Origin: Candidatus Coprenecus avistercoris
GTDB taxonomy: Bacteria > Bacteroidota > Bacteroidia > Bacteroidales > UBA932
Direction of reading: 5' to 3'
Length of the DNA: 39,850 nucleotides
Assembly (NCBI GenBank): GCA_018712275.1
Contig: DVHI01000082.1
Span: 1-39,850, forward strand
The stretch's first letter is position 1, and every line of letters starts with the position of its first letter. The notes below the pieces were generated by a model. The model ran no database searches, was not told where the DNA came from, and saw only the letters and a program-made list of their open reading frames with translations. The translations under genes and the position numbers were made by a program. This document shows, in pieces, positions 9,292 through 17,805 of the stretch.

Positions 9292-10508
9292 CCTCTCTCC
9301 AGCAGTTTTTCGATATTGTCGGCTATGGCAGAGGCCACTTCCTGCTTGGAGGCCAGGGGTATATCCTGGGAGCTACCGTCACGGCGGAAGACGGTGACCT
9401 TGTTGGTGTCCACTCCGAAACCGGCTCCGGGATCGCGCATGGAATTGAGGACTATCATGTCCATGTTCTTGCGGTGGAGTTTCGACAGGGCGTTTTCCCT
9501 GACATTGTCAGTTTCCAGGGCGAAGCCTACTATGACTCCCCCAGCCCTGCGGCGCTCTCCTATGGCCGCGGCTATATCCTTGGTAGGTACCAGTTCCAGT
9601 GTCATACGGCTGCCGTCCTTCTTGATCTTGGTATCGCTGGGAGAGGCGGGAGTAAAATCCGCAACGGCCGCACAGAGCACCGTGATATCGCAGCCCCTGT
9701 CATACTCCGCGACTGCAGCCTGATACATTTCCTCCGCTGTAGTGACTTTCCGCAACTCCACTTGCGGAACCGAGGGATAGACTGCGGCCGGGCCCGAAAC
9801 CACTGTCACCTGCGCTCCGCGGCGCGACAGTTCATCGGCAATGGCGGAGGCCATTTTCCCGGAAGAGTGATTGGAGATGAAACGGACGGGGTCGATGGCC
9901 TCGCGGGTGGGGCCTGAGGTGACCACGGCCCTGCGGCCTGCGAGGGTCTGCGCAGGGAGGGATGACCCCAGCATTTTTACGACATGCTCCAGTATTTTTT
10001 CCGGCTCCTCCATCCTGCCCTTGCCCTCCAGTCCGCTGGCCAGCTCTCCGGAGGCAGCCTCGACGATGCTCACTCCCCTTTTCCTAAGAATCCTGAGGGA
10101 CTCCTGGGTGGCGGGATGAGCGTACATGTCCAGATCCATGGCCGGCGCCGCCATTACCGGACAGCGGGCCGAGAGATATGTCGTCAGCAGGAGATTGTCG
10201 GCTATGCCGTGGGCCATCTTCGAGAGGGTGTTGGCCGAAGCCGGGGCAATCAGGTAGAGATCGGCCCAGATGCCGAGGGAGACATGACTGTTCCACTGGC
10301 CGTTCTCGGGATCGAAGAACTCCACCAGAATAGGATTGCGGGAAAGAGTAGCCATGGTCAGGGGTGTGATGAACTGCTTGGCGGCAGCTGTCATGATGAC
10401 CTTGACCTCAGCCCCTTCCCTGACCAGCAGACGAGTAAGATACGCCGCCTTGTAGGCAGCTATGCTTCCGGTTATTCCGAGAAGTATGTGCTTGCCTTTG
10501 AGTTGCAT
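9285..10508 (-). CDS. coaBC: Bifunctional phosphopantothenoylcysteine decarboxylase / phosphopantothenate-cysteine ligase
   Basis: Two successive steps of coenzyme A synthesis: CTP-dependent joining of phosphopantothenate to cysteine (CoaB, C-terminal) and FMN-dependent decarboxylation (CoaC, N-terminal). 407 residues. CoaC marks are LLGITGSIAAYKAAYL near the start, LIAPASANTLSKMAHGIADN and AAPAMDLDMYAHPA. CoaB marks are TSGPTREAIDPVRFISNHSS, GKMA and the loop ADFTPASPSDTKIKK with the ligase Lys. It starts 15 bases after rpoZ and overlaps recN. Confidence 0.97.
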   Translation of the reverse strand: MQLKGKHILLGITGSIAAYKAAYLTRLLVREGAEVKVIMTAAAKQFITPLTMATLSRNPILVEFFDPENGQWNSHVSLGIWADLYLIAPASANTLSKMAHGIADNLLLTTYLSARCPVMAAPAMDLDMYAHPATQESLRILRKRGVSIVEAASGELASGLEGKGRMEEPEKILEHVVKMLGSSLPAQTLAGRRAVVTSGPTREAIDPVRFISNHSSGKMASAIADELSRRGAQVTVVSGPAAVYPSVPQVELRKVTTAEEMYQAAVAEYDRGCDITVLCAAVADFTPASPSDTKIKKDGSRMTLELVPTKDIAAAIGERRRAGGVIVGFALETDNVRENALSKLHRKNMDMIVLNSMRDPGAGFGVDTNKVTVFRRDGSSQDIPLASKQEVASAIADNIEKLLERGC

Positions 10509-10523
10509 GACTGTGGACGGAAA

Positions 10524-10841
10524 CTACTGCCGGTCCTCGGCCTTGCGATAGTAAATCTCGTTGTTGCGGAACTCCTCGATAGCGACGAGGGTCGGCTTGG
10601 GCAGCCTCTCGTAGTGCTTGGATATCTCTATCTGCTCGCGGTTCTCGAAGGTCTCCTCGAGGGTGTCCGCGTAGTTGGAGAACTCTTCGAGTTTCTGGCT
10701 GAGCTCCTGCTTTACGTTGGCGGAGATCTGGTTGGCCCTCTTGGCGATGATCATTACGGTCTCGTAGATGTTGCCGGTGGGCTTTGCCAGCTCGGAGAGG
10801 TTGCGGGTGATGGTGTTGGTAGGTACCTGTTTGATTTCCAT
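10524..10841 (-). CDS. rpoZ: RNA polymerase omega subunit (Rpb6-like)
   Basis: 105-residue protein of the Bacteroidota Rpb6/omega family, a small subunit that helps assemble and stabilise the beta' subunit. The segment TGNIYETVMIIAKRANQIS is the omega helix pair that binds beta'. The acidic C-terminal tail ending in NNEIYYRKAED is typical of this lineage. It lies between bamD (20 bases upstream) and coaBC (15 bases downstream), as in other Bacteroidota. Confidence 0.9.
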   Translation of the reverse strand: MEIKQVPTNTITRNLSELAKPTGNIYETVMIIAKRANQISANVKQELSQKLEEFSNYADTLEETFENREQIEISKHYERLPKPTLVAIEEFRNNEIYYRKAEDRQ

Positions 10842-10861
10842 GGTTGTATCTATTGCTTTAA

Positions 10862-11686
10862 CTATTTGTTCTTATTCAGGAAGTTCTGTGCCCGGTGGGC
10901 CAGTCCGTCCAGTTCCTTGCGGTATCCGGACTCTGGATACTCACTGACGAATGTGTAGTAATCGTCTGTAAAGGTTACAAATCTCTCCCTCTGCTTTTCA
11001 GGGACACTGTTGTCAGCGTACTTATAGGCCGCCAGGACGGTATAATACATGATATCCTCACGGTAGATGTTGGAGGCATCCTCCTTGAGCACCAGACGGA
11101 GAGCATAGTGGGCCGCCTTGTAGTCCTCTATCGTATAGTACAGCTTGGCTGACTCATAGGCCTTGCGGTCCAGTCTCTCCTCCAGGTCCTCGATCATGGC
11201 ACGGCACTGGGGGGTATAGTCATTGTCAGGATAGTCAATCAGATACTCATTGATGGCCGAAAGTGCCTTGTACGTGGGAGTCTGGTCCAGTTCATACCTG
11301 TAGGTGCCCTGGTACAGGCAGTCCAGATACATGAAGCGGGCCTTGTCTACAAAAGGACTGCGGGGGAACATGCTGATATAGGAGTCGAACGCCTGTTCGG
11401 CAGCCATCATGTCACCGAAACAGTAGTGTGAGTATGCGGTATAGTACTGGACAGTGTCATCCTGGAGGGTTCCTCTGACACCCAGCTTCAGGGACTCGAA
11501 CATGGATGCGGCCTTGGAATACTTGCCTGCGTCGAACAATTCGAATGCCATCTTGTACTTGGCGGGAATGTCGTTGCCCTCCAGCATCAGTTCGTACTGG
11601 CTTTTGCATGAAAGGGTCATCAGCGCCGTCAGAGACGCAGCCAGCAGCACCGGCTTACGGAATATATTCTTAATCATCTCAAACAT
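10862..11686 (-). CDS. bamD: Outer membrane assembly lipoprotein BamD
   Basis: Part of the Bam complex that folds beta-barrel proteins into the outer membrane. 274 residues; lipoprotein signal with box TLSCKS (Cys 27 from the first Met, 24 from the second), followed by TPR repeats: FELFDAGKYSKAASMFESL, YYTAYSHYCFGDMMAAEQAF, FPRSPFVDKARFMYLDCLYQ and later ones. Two ATGs are possible (11686 and 11677). The first overlaps the stop of the preceding gene (ATGTTTGA), suggesting translational coupling. It leads the conserved bamD-rpoZ-coaBC-recN group. Confidence 0.93.
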   Translation of the reverse strand: MFEMIKNIFRKPVLLAASLTALMTLSCKSQYELMLEGNDIPAKYKMAFELFDAGKYSKAASMFESLKLGVRGTLQDDTVQYYTAYSHYCFGDMMAAEQAFDSYISMFPRSPFVDKARFMYLDCLYQGTYRYELDQTPTYKALSAINEYLIDYPDNDYTPQCRAMIEDLEERLDRKAYESAKLYYTIEDYKAAHYALRLVLKEDASNIYREDIMYYTVLAAYKYADNSVPEKQRERFVTFTDDYYTFVSEYPESGYRKELDGLAHRAQNFLNKNK

Positions 11687-12647
11687 TTCGTTCAGAACTT
11701 ACAAAGATACAATATTTCTTTCTAATATATACTTCCAATCTATAACCCCACACCAATATTATCGCCCATATCCACCTGGACAGCAGGAGCACCCACCATA
11801 CGGCACCTACGGACGACAGCAGGATTACATCTTCCAGATTGCTGTGGCTGATACCTATATGGGTGTTCAGTCCGTCTATGTCCTCCTTGCGGAGCTTGCC
11901 GGTGGAAGCCTCGTCTATCATCGCCGCAGCCCCGTAGGCCAGGCCAAGGGTGTTGGCGATGATCCAGAGGACAGCGCAGCGCGACGACAGGCCGAAGACA
12001 TGCATCACCGGACGCAGGGCCCTGGAGATGGCGCGGATGATGCCGAACTCGGCCATCACCGCCTGCAGGATGTTGAGCGCGAAGATGATTATCAGCATCT
12101 TGGGCACAAGCACCGCGGTATTCCTGAGCCAGTCCGTCAGTTCTGTCCCGAACTCGTGGACCGCAGCGCCCTGCACTGCCCCTCCTGCGGCCGGAGCCTC
12201 ACCCGGAAGGATCATGTTCAGCAGGTATGCAAGAATTATTCCCGAAAGTGTCCGCACGAGCACAACCCGGAGGGTGGAACTGCCCGTCTTATGCTGTACC
12301 GCACTCTCCACTATCATGTTATGAGAGCAAAGAGCCATTACGCCCATTATGGTCATGGCCCTCGGACCGAGGTCCAGGGTGACCGCAGCGGCTATGGCCG
12401 AGTACATATTCACAAAATAGCCGGAGACGTAGGCCAGGGCGGCCTCACCGGGCAGACCGAAGTGGATGAAAACCGGCGAGAGGACCTTCGAAATCCACTC
12501 TATCACTCCGAAATGACCCAGCAGCATGATGGCGAAGGAGACCGCCACCGTGATCTTCACCATCCACAGGGCCGTCTTCTTAGTGGAGGGCAGGCACCTT
12601 TTTACCGCCGCCCAGCTGCGCGTTCTGAACTCCTTGCCGGTCATCAT
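11679..12647 (-). CDS. Nucleoside recognition (Gate) domain membrane protein
   Basis: 322-residue inner-membrane protein with about eight hydrophobic segments and the Gate (nucleoside recognition) pattern, seen twice: the first half around GLPGEAALAYVSGYFVNMYS and the second around GLSSRCAVLWIIANTLGLAYG. The family includes SpmA/SpmB and FeoB-like gates. The substrate is not known, and the name reflects similarity to nucleoside transporters rather than proven activity. It starts 42 bases after the SDR gene and its stop overlaps the bamD start, so it is part of the same operon. A second ATG (12644) follows the first immediately. Confidence 0.8.
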   Translation of the reverse strand: MMTGKEFRTRSWAAVKRCLPSTKKTALWMVKITVAVSFAIMLLGHFGVIEWISKVLSPVFIHFGLPGEAALAYVSGYFVNMYSAIAAAVTLDLGPRAMTIMGVMALCSHNMIVESAVQHKTGSSTLRVVLVRTLSGIILAYLLNMILPGEAPAAGGAVQGAAVHEFGTELTDWLRNTAVLVPKMLIIIFALNILQAVMAEFGIIRAISRALRPVMHVFGLSSRCAVLWIIANTLGLAYGAAAMIDEASTGKLRKEDIDGLNTHIGISHSNLEDVILLSSVGAVWWVLLLSRWIWAIILVWGYRLEVYIRKKYCIFVSSERNV

Positions 12648-12689
12648 TCCTGTCTTTTCTTTTCCGACTCCTGTCCTCCTTGTCCGGCA

Positions 12690-13499
12690 CTACTTCAGAT
12701 TCCACTTGCGGGTAACCTTCCGCTCTATCGGGCCTATAAGGGAGGGCCTCAGCAAAGGGGCCACGAACCAGGCTATCTTGTTGACCAGTCCGGGGATTCT
12801 GCCGCTGCGGCCGCGGAACATCATGTTCAATGCCTTGCGGGCCGCTGTCTCCGGGCGGATCATCACTCCAAGATGACGCGCGATACGGCTCAGCCTTGGC
12901 GTGAGACCTACCAGGGGCGTATCCACCGCGCCGAAATAGATAGAGCAGACCTTCACACCGGTCTTCTGGCACTCGGTCCTGAGGGCGCGGGTGAATATCC
13001 TGGTGAAGGACTTGGTAGAAGCGTAGGTGGTCAGGAAGGGGAAGGGGAACCAGGCCGCCAGCGAGGAGATGTTCATCACATAGCCTTTCCGACGCTCCAG
13101 CATGGCCGGCATGAAATAACTGCACAGCATGGCCGTAGCGTGATTGTGGACCATGATGATGGAGGATACCTGGGCAGGTGAGATATTGCGGAAGTGTCTG
13201 GCATGGAGCAAGCCCGCGTTGTTGATAAGCACCTCCACCTCGGCATTGGGACGCTGCTCCTTCACCGTGTCGTAGACCTTTTTCGGAGCCTCCACCGTAG
13301 AGAGGTCAATGCCTATCGACAGAAAATCCAGGTCCGGATGGGCCTGCCTCATCTCCGCCGCCACAGCATCGGTCTCGTCCTGGAACAGGGCCACTATGAT
13401 CACATTGTAGCCCCGCTGCGCCAGCATCCGCACATATTCCAGTCCCATACCGGAGGAGCCTCCGGTCACCAGCGCATATTTGTTGTGTAACTGTTGCAT
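12690..13499 (-). CDS. Short-chain dehydrogenase/reductase (SDR)
   Basis: 269-residue NAD(P)-dependent oxidoreductase of the classical SDR type. The cofactor motif TGGSSGMG is at 12-19, the NNAG motif at 93-96, the catalytic Ser near 145, and Tyr159 and Lys163 in TYASTK. The C-terminal third (RPETAARKALNMMFRGRSGR onward) resembles that of SDRs acting on lipids or steroids, but the substrate cannot be read from sequence. It is the first gene of the minus-strand operon and has a good promoter directly upstream. Confidence 0.88.
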   Translation of the reverse strand: MQQLHNKYALVTGGSSGMGLEYVRMLAQRGYNVIIVALFQDETDAVAAEMRQAHPDLDFLSIGIDLSTVEAPKKVYDTVKEQRPNAEVEVLINNAGLLHARHFRNISPAQVSSIIMVHNHATAMLCSYFMPAMLERRKGYVMNISSLAAWFPFPFLTTYASTKSFTRIFTRALRTECQKTGVKVCSIYFGAVDTPLVGLTPRLSRIARHLGVMIRPETAARKALNMMFRGRSGRIPGLVNKIAWFVAPLLRPSLIGPIERKVTRKWNLK

Positions 13500-13526
13500 T
13501 CCTACACCTTAATTAATTACAGGCCG

Positions 13527-13557
13527 CAAAAATAAGACAATTTTGACTTTCCGCAAA
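13527..13557 (-). promoter_or_regulatory. Promoter of the SDR-bamD-recN operon
   Basis: On the minus strand a TTTG (-33 box, 13554-13557) and TATTTTTG (-7 box, 13527-13534) are separated by 19 bases, the spacing of the Bacteroidota housekeeping promoter. The SDR ATG follows 27 bases later. This is the only clear promoter found for the seven-gene unit. Confidence 0.75.
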
Positions 13558-13592
13558 TCTGATTCCATCACCTTCCGCTAAAGAATTTTTCC

Positions 13593-13600
13593 TATCTTTG
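13593..13600 (+). promoter_or_regulatory. Promoter -7 box of the rubrerythrin gene
   Basis: TATCTTTG matches TAnnTTTG, 41 bases before the ATG at 13642, in the divergent region with the SDR operon promoter. No separate peroxide-regulator site was recognised. Confidence 0.7.
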
Positions 13601-13641
13601 CCCTAGTTTAATATTTTTTCACCTTTTAACAATACTACACC

Positions 13642-14217
13642 ATGGCATCAATCAAAGGAACCAGAACAGAGAAGAACCTCCTCGCCTCATTCGCAGGTGA
13701 GTCCCAGGCCCGCGGCCGCTACACCTACTTCGCAAGCGTAGCCAAGAAAGAAGGCTACGAGCAGATAGCCGCCATCTTCCTCGAGACCGCCGAGCAGGAG
13801 AAGGAGCACGCCAAGAAATTCTTCAAATTCCTCGAGGGCGGCATGGTAGAGATCACCTCCACCTACCCCGCCGGCATCATCTCCACCACACTTGAGAACC
13901 TCCGCGCAGCAGCCGAGGGCGAGAACGAGGAGTGGACAGTCCTCTATCCCGAAGCAGCCAAGGTGGCCCGCGAGGAAGGCTTCACCGAGATCGCAGTAGC
14001 CTTCGAGATGATTGCCCGCGTCGAGGCCGAGCACGAGGCCCGTTACCGCAAGCTCCTCGAAAGAGTCGAGAGTGGCCGCTTCTTCGAGCGCGACGGCGAG
14101 ATCTACTGGCAGTGCCGCAACTGCGGTTACGTTCACAAGGGCAAGAAAGCTCCGCAGAAATGCCCCGCCTGCCAGCATCCTCAGGCCTACTTCGAGCCCA
14201 AGAAGGAGAATTATTAG
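13642..14217 (+). CDS. Rubrerythrin
   Basis: 191-residue cytosolic non-haem iron protein that reduces hydrogen peroxide and protects anaerobes from oxidative stress. The N-terminal four-helix ferritin-like domain carries the di-iron Glu/His ligands (ESQARGRYTYF, AEQEKEHAKKFFKFLEGG, RVEAEHEARYRKLL). The C-terminal rubredoxin-like domain has two CxxC pairs: CRNCGY and CPACQHP. Length and domain order are those of classical rubrerythrin. Monocistronic, with its own promoter and terminator; codon use is strongly biased, which suggests high expression. Confidence 0.96.
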   Translation: MASIKGTRTEKNLLASFAGESQARGRYTYFASVAKKEGYEQIAAIFLETAEQEKEHAKKFFKFLEGGMVEITSTYPAGIISTTLENLRAAAEGENEEWTVLYPEAAKVAREEGFTEIAVAFEMIARVEAEHEARYRKLLERVESGRFFERDGEIYWQCRNCGYVHKGKKAPQKCPACQHPQAYFEPKKENY

Positions 14218-14240
14218 TGCTGGCCTGCTGTATCACACTT

Positions 14241-14272
14241 AAGGCTGCCTTTCCGGGCGGCCTTTTCTTTTT
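14241..14272 (+). terminator. Terminator of the rubrerythrin gene
   Basis: Hairpin with arms AAGGCTGCC (14241-14249) and GGCGGCCTT, with one G-T wobble pair and a short loop, followed by a T-rich stretch. Confidence 0.85.
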
Positions 14273-14284
14273 GCAGGGAATTAC

Positions 14285-14292
14285 TATATTTG
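14285..14292 (+). promoter_or_regulatory. Promoter -7 box of prfB
   Basis: TATATTTG matches TAnnTTTG, 41 bases upstream of the prfB ATG at 14333 and directly after the rubrerythrin terminator. Confidence 0.7.
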
Positions 14293-14332
14293 CGCACAGA
14301 AACATTTACGACTAACCAAATAACCACGGAAG

Positions 14333-15425
14333 ATGATTACCACAGAACAGGTGAGAGACTTGCGTCAGCGTATCGATACGCTGGGGAGGTGTCTTTGACA
14401 TCGCTGCGAAGAAGGAGCAGGTAGCTCAGATGCAGCAGCACAGTGCCGGGCCCGGATTCTGGGACGACCCGAAGGAGGCCGAGGCATTTCTTAAGAAAAT
14501 GTCGGGCGTGAAATTCTGGACCGATGCCTACGACGAACTCAGGAAAATGGACGAGGACTTAGAGGTTCTCCTGGAATTTGCCCGGGAGGACGAGTCCGCC
14601 CAGCAGGACGCCGACGCCCAGTTCGAAGCCCTCACCGGGAAGGTCGAGGACCTGGAGCTGCGCAATATGCTCGGCGAGGAAGGGGACAATCTCGGGGCCA
14701 TCCTCAAGATCAATTCCGGAGCCGGCGGTACCGAGAGCAACGACTGGTCGGCCATGCTCATGCGCATGTACGTCCGCTGGGGCGAGCGCAACGGCTACAA
14801 GGTGGCGGTCAGCGACCTCATCGAGGGGGACGAGGCCGGCATCAAGTCGGTGACCATCGAGTTCGAGGGGGACTACGCCTTCGGCTACCTCAAGGGCGAG
14901 AGCGGAGTACACCGCCTGGTACGCATCTCCCCGTTCAATGCCCAGGGCAAGCGGCAGACGACATTCTCCTCCGTCTTCGTCTACCCTCTCGTGGACGACA
15001 CCATCGAGATAGAAATCAACCCGGCCGACCTCGAGTGGGACACCTACCGCTCGTCCGGAGCCGGCGGCCAGAACGTCAACAAGGTCGAGACCGGTGTCCG
15101 CGTGCGCCACATCCCCACCGGCATAGTGGTCGAGAACACCGAGACCCGCTCCCAGCTCGACAACAGGCAGCGTGCCCTCCGCATCCTCAAGTCGCACCTC
15201 TACGACCTGGAACTCAAGAAACGCCAGGAGAAACAGGCAGAGCTCGAAGGCAAGAAAAAGAAAATCGAATGGGGCTCCCAGATCCGCAGCTACGTCCTGC
15301 ACCCCTACAAGATGGTAAAAGACCTGCGTACCGGATATGAGACTTCCGATACGCAGGGCGTTCTCGACGGAGACCTCAACGCCTTCATGAAGTCCTTCCT
15401 CATGGAAGCCGGCTCCGCTTTGTAA
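14333..15425 (+). CDS. prfB: Peptide chain release factor 2, with programmed +1 frameshift
   Basis: Recognises UGA and UAA stop codons on the ribosome and releases the peptide. The gene is in two frames: ATG at 14333 runs 21 codons to an in-frame TGA at 14396-14398; after a +1 slip at CTT-T the second frame (GAC ATC GCT) continues to 15425, giving about 363 residues. The class I motifs are present: SPF in VRISPFNAQGKRQTTF (codon reading) and GGQ in SSGAGGQNVNKVET (peptide release). The ATG at 14430 in the second frame would drop the N-terminal domain and is not the real start. The 3' end lies only 3 bases from the end of the convergent ROK gene. Confidence 0.96.
14383..14399 (+). promoter_or_regulatory. 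Programmed +1 frameshift site of prfB
   Basis: An internal Shine-Dalgarno-like GGGGAGG (14383-14389), 3 bases, then CTT TGA C. This is the known autoregulatory site: slow reading of UGA by scarce RF2 allows the CTT-bound tRNA to slip by one base. The spacing equals that of the E. coli site. Confidence 0.95.
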
Positions 15426-15428
15426 ATC

Positions 15429-16403
15429 TTACAGTTCCCAGGCAAGGGCCGAGGCGCCGAGGATGGCGGCGTCGGAGTCCTTCAGGGTGGAATACAGGAG
15501 GCGGATCTTGCCTTTCCAGACATCCAGCAGGTTCTCGTTCATGGCGTCGAGGATGGACTCGGTCAGGAACTCCTTCGAGCGGGCCAGTCCTCCGAAGAGG
15601 ATGATGGCTTCGGGAGCGCTGAATGCCACGAAGTTGGCAAAGGCCTCACCCATGATGCGGCCGGTGTAGTGGAATATCTCGATGGCCAGTTTGTCTCCCT
15701 TGGTGGCAGCGTCGTAGATGTCCTTGGACGTAATCTCCTCGACATCGAGGGACCTCAGCAGACTCTTGTCCTTGCGCTCGGCGAGGAACTCACGGGCAGT
15801 GCGGGCCACGCCGGTAGCCGAGGTGTAGGTCTCCAGACAGCCCTTGCGGCCGCAGTTGCACTGTCTGCCGCCCCGCATGATGATAGTGTGGCCGAGCTCG
15901 CCTGCGAAGCCGTCATGGCCGTAGACGATATTGCCGCCTATCACTATACCGCTGCCTACACCTGTTCCGAGGGTGATCATGATGAAATCCTTCATGCCCT
16001 TGGCTATGCCGTAGGTCATCTCGCCGACAGCCGCAGCGTTGGCATCGTTGGTGATGGCCACGGGGATGCCGACTATGTCCTTGATCATCTTGGCGAAGAA
16101 GATGACCATCGGTTTGTCGTTCTCGTCGTATGCCCACTTGAGGTTGGGCGCGAACTCGATGGTGCCCTTGTAGTAGTTGCCGTTCGGGGCTCCGATACCG
16201 ATACCCTTCACCTCACCGTCGTTCTCGGCCTTTTTGATAAGGTCCTTGATGGCTGTGGTCAGATCGTCCACATACGCGGACAGTTCCCTCTGGAGAGAGG
16301 ATATCACACTCTGATACAAGATGTTGCCGCGGGCATCGACTACACCGAGCTTAGTGGACTGACCGCCCACGTCGATACCCATTACCAGTGCCTGTTTTGC
16401 CAT
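15429..16403 (-). CDS. ROK-family sugar kinase (glucokinase-like)
   Basis: 324-residue ATP-dependent kinase that phosphorylates a hexose, probably glucose or an amino sugar. The N-terminal phosphate loop is GIDVGGQSTKLGVVD; the catalytic Asp is in ITNDANAAAVGE; the ROK signature region shows LGTGVGSGIVIGG, then GELGHTII, and a zinc site CNCGRKGCLE. No N-terminal winged helix is present, so it is an enzyme rather than a NagC-type repressor. It follows the MFS transporter gene by 12 bases, so uptake and phosphorylation of one sugar are probably coupled. The exact sugar cannot be told. Confidence 0.92.
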   Translation of the reverse strand: MAKQALVMGIDVGGQSTKLGVVDARGNILYQSVISSLQRELSAYVDDLTTAIKDLIKKAENDGEVKGIGIGAPNGNYYKGTIEFAPNLKWAYDENDKPMVIFFAKMIKDIVGIPVAITNDANAAAVGEMTYGIAKGMKDFIMITLGTGVGSGIVIGGNIVYGHDGFAGELGHTIIMRGGRQCNCGRKGCLETYTSATGVARTAREFLAERKDKSLLRSLDVEEITSKDIYDAATKGDKLAIEIFHYTGRIMGEAFANFVAFSAPEAIILFGGLARSKEFLTESILDAMNENLLDVWKGKIRLLYSTLKDSDAAILGASALAWEL

Positions 16404-16415
16404 AATACCTAGTAT

Positions 16416-17750
16416 TTATTCTGTTACAATATCCTTGTTGACATTCTTATAACCCACCAGCGCATAGAAGAGGATGTATGCCGCGCATACCAGAGGCACG
16501 AGGAAGCTGGTCAGGAAGGAGCCGGTGACATCGGCGATGGCGCCCTGGAGCGGAATGAGGATACCGCCGCCGCATACCATCGTCATGAACATGCCGGAAG
16601 CCACCGAGGTGTACTTGCCCAGACCCTCGACGGCCATGTTGAAGATACCGCCCCAGCATACCGAGGTGCACAGGCCGCAGAGCACGAGCAGCATCATGCC
16701 CACAGGGATGTCAGCCGACACGAAATGTCCGGTCGAGCCCTCGAAGCCGAAGAAACGCACGGTCGAGGTAGTCGGCAGCAGCATGCCCAGGATGATGAAC
16801 AGGATGCAGACCGAAGACACGAAGAGTATCTGCGCCCGGCTGGAGAAGCGTCCTCCGAGCAGACCTCCGCACAGACGGCCGATGAGCATCATCAGCCAGA
16901 ACACACCGGCGATGGAGGCAGCCACACCGGAGTCCATTCCGAAACCGGGAGTAGCGGCGTCTGTAGCGGTGGACAGATACTGGAGCACGTAGGTAGGTAT
17001 GCCCACCTCGACGCCCATATACAGGAAGATGGCGATGATACCCAGGTTGAAATGACGGAAGGAGAATGCGCTGTAGCGCTTACCGGCAGCAGACACGGCC
17101 GGTTTCTCAGCCGCAGCCTCCGAGGCCTTCTCGAGCTCAGGCTCGGGAATCCTGACGAAGGACAGCACGATGAACACCAGCAGGAAAATGCCCAGTGCGA
17201 TGAAGAGAGCCGGAGTGGCGTCGGATATCTGCGCCTTCGAGGCATCCCCCACGAGGGCACCTACGAAGATAGTCACGAAAGTAGCCGCCAGGGAGTTGCC
17301 CACGCCGCCGAACTGAATCAGCTGGTTGCCCCTCTTGCCGCCTCCTCCGAGGGTGTTCAGCATAGGGTTCACGACAGTGTTCAGCATGCACATGCAGAAT
17401 CCGGCGATGAAGGCTCCGGCGAGATACACGCCGTAGCTCTGTACGGCATTCCATCCGGAGACATACTGCAGGAAGACTCCGAGGAAGCCCACTGCGATAG
17501 CGGTCAAGGCCGTCTTCTTATAGCCTATCCTCTTGAGGAGTATGCCGGCGGGGATACCCATCACGGCGTAGGCGATGAAATTGGCCGCGTTGCCGAGCTG
17601 GGCCATGGCGTTGGAAACTTCAAATTGATTTTTCACGATTACCGCCATCGGGTTGCAGAGATTGGTCACGAAGGCGATCATGAAGAACAGCAGGTACATC
17701 ATTGCGATGGGGAGCGCATAGTTCTTCTTCACGGTTTGAGTTGTAGACAT
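16416..17750 (-). CDS. MFS sugar transporter, FucP/GluP-like
   Basis: 444-residue inner-membrane protein with about 12 hydrophobic segments, of the fucose/glucose/galactose:H+ symporter branch of the MFS. Start MSTTQTVKKNYALPIAMMYL; conserved loops include GIPAGILLKRIGYKKTAL between helices 2 and 3, PMLNTLGGGGKRGNQLIQFG, and MMLIGRLCGGLLGGRF in the second half. A charged cytoplasmic loop (PEPELEKASEAAAEKP) separates the halves. It forms a unit with the ROK kinase downstream and has its own promoter and a palindrome in its leader. Confidence 0.9.
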   Translation of the reverse strand: MSTTQTVKKNYALPIAMMYLLFFMIAFVTNLCNPMAVIVKNQFEVSNAMAQLGNAANFIAYAVMGIPAGILLKRIGYKKTALTAIAVGFLGVFLQYVSGWNAVQSYGVYLAGAFIAGFCMCMLNTVVNPMLNTLGGGGKRGNQLIQFGGVGNSLAATFVTIFVGALVGDASKAQISDATPALFIALGIFLLVFIVLSFVRIPEPELEKASEAAAEKPAVSAAGKRYSAFSFRHFNLGIIAIFLYMGVEVGIPTYVLQYLSTATDAATPGFGMDSGVAASIAGVFWLMMLIGRLCGGLLGGRFSSRAQILFVSSVCILFIILGMLLPTTSTVRFFGFEGSTGHFVSADIPVGMMLLVLCGLCTSVCWGGIFNMAVEGLGKYTSVASGMFMTMVCGGGILIPLQGAIADVTGSFLTSFLVPLVCAAYILFYALVGYKNVNKDIVTE

Positions 17751-17767
17751 CTTTCTTAAAGGTTAGT

Positions 17768-17782
17768 GTTTGTTTTACAAAC
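17768..17782 (-). promoter_or_regulatory. Palindrome in the leader of the MFS-ROK unit
   Basis: GTTTGT-TTT-ACAAAC, a perfect 6-base inverted repeat between the -7 box and the ATG of the transporter gene. Its place just after the transcription start suits a repressor operator. No candidate repressor lies next to it. Confidence 0.4.
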
Positions 17783-17784
17783 TA

Positions 17785-17792
17785 CAAAGTTA
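17785..17792 (-). promoter_or_regulatory. Promoter -7 box of the MFS-ROK unit
   Basis: The minus strand reads TAACTTTG, matching TAnnTTTG, 34 bases upstream of the transporter ATG at 17750. This separates the unit from recX. Confidence 0.65.
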
Positions 17793-17805
17793 GTAATTTT
17801 TCCAA

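Noticed and set aside
11454-13181. 575-codon open frame on the plus strand
   Set aside because: Antisense to the start of bamD, the Gate-domain gene and the SDR gene; no motif or promoter.
15415-15440. Terminator between prfB and the ROK gene
   Set aside because: Only a weak TGTAA-ATC-TTACA palindrome lies in the 3-base gap region; no GC-rich stem or T-run.
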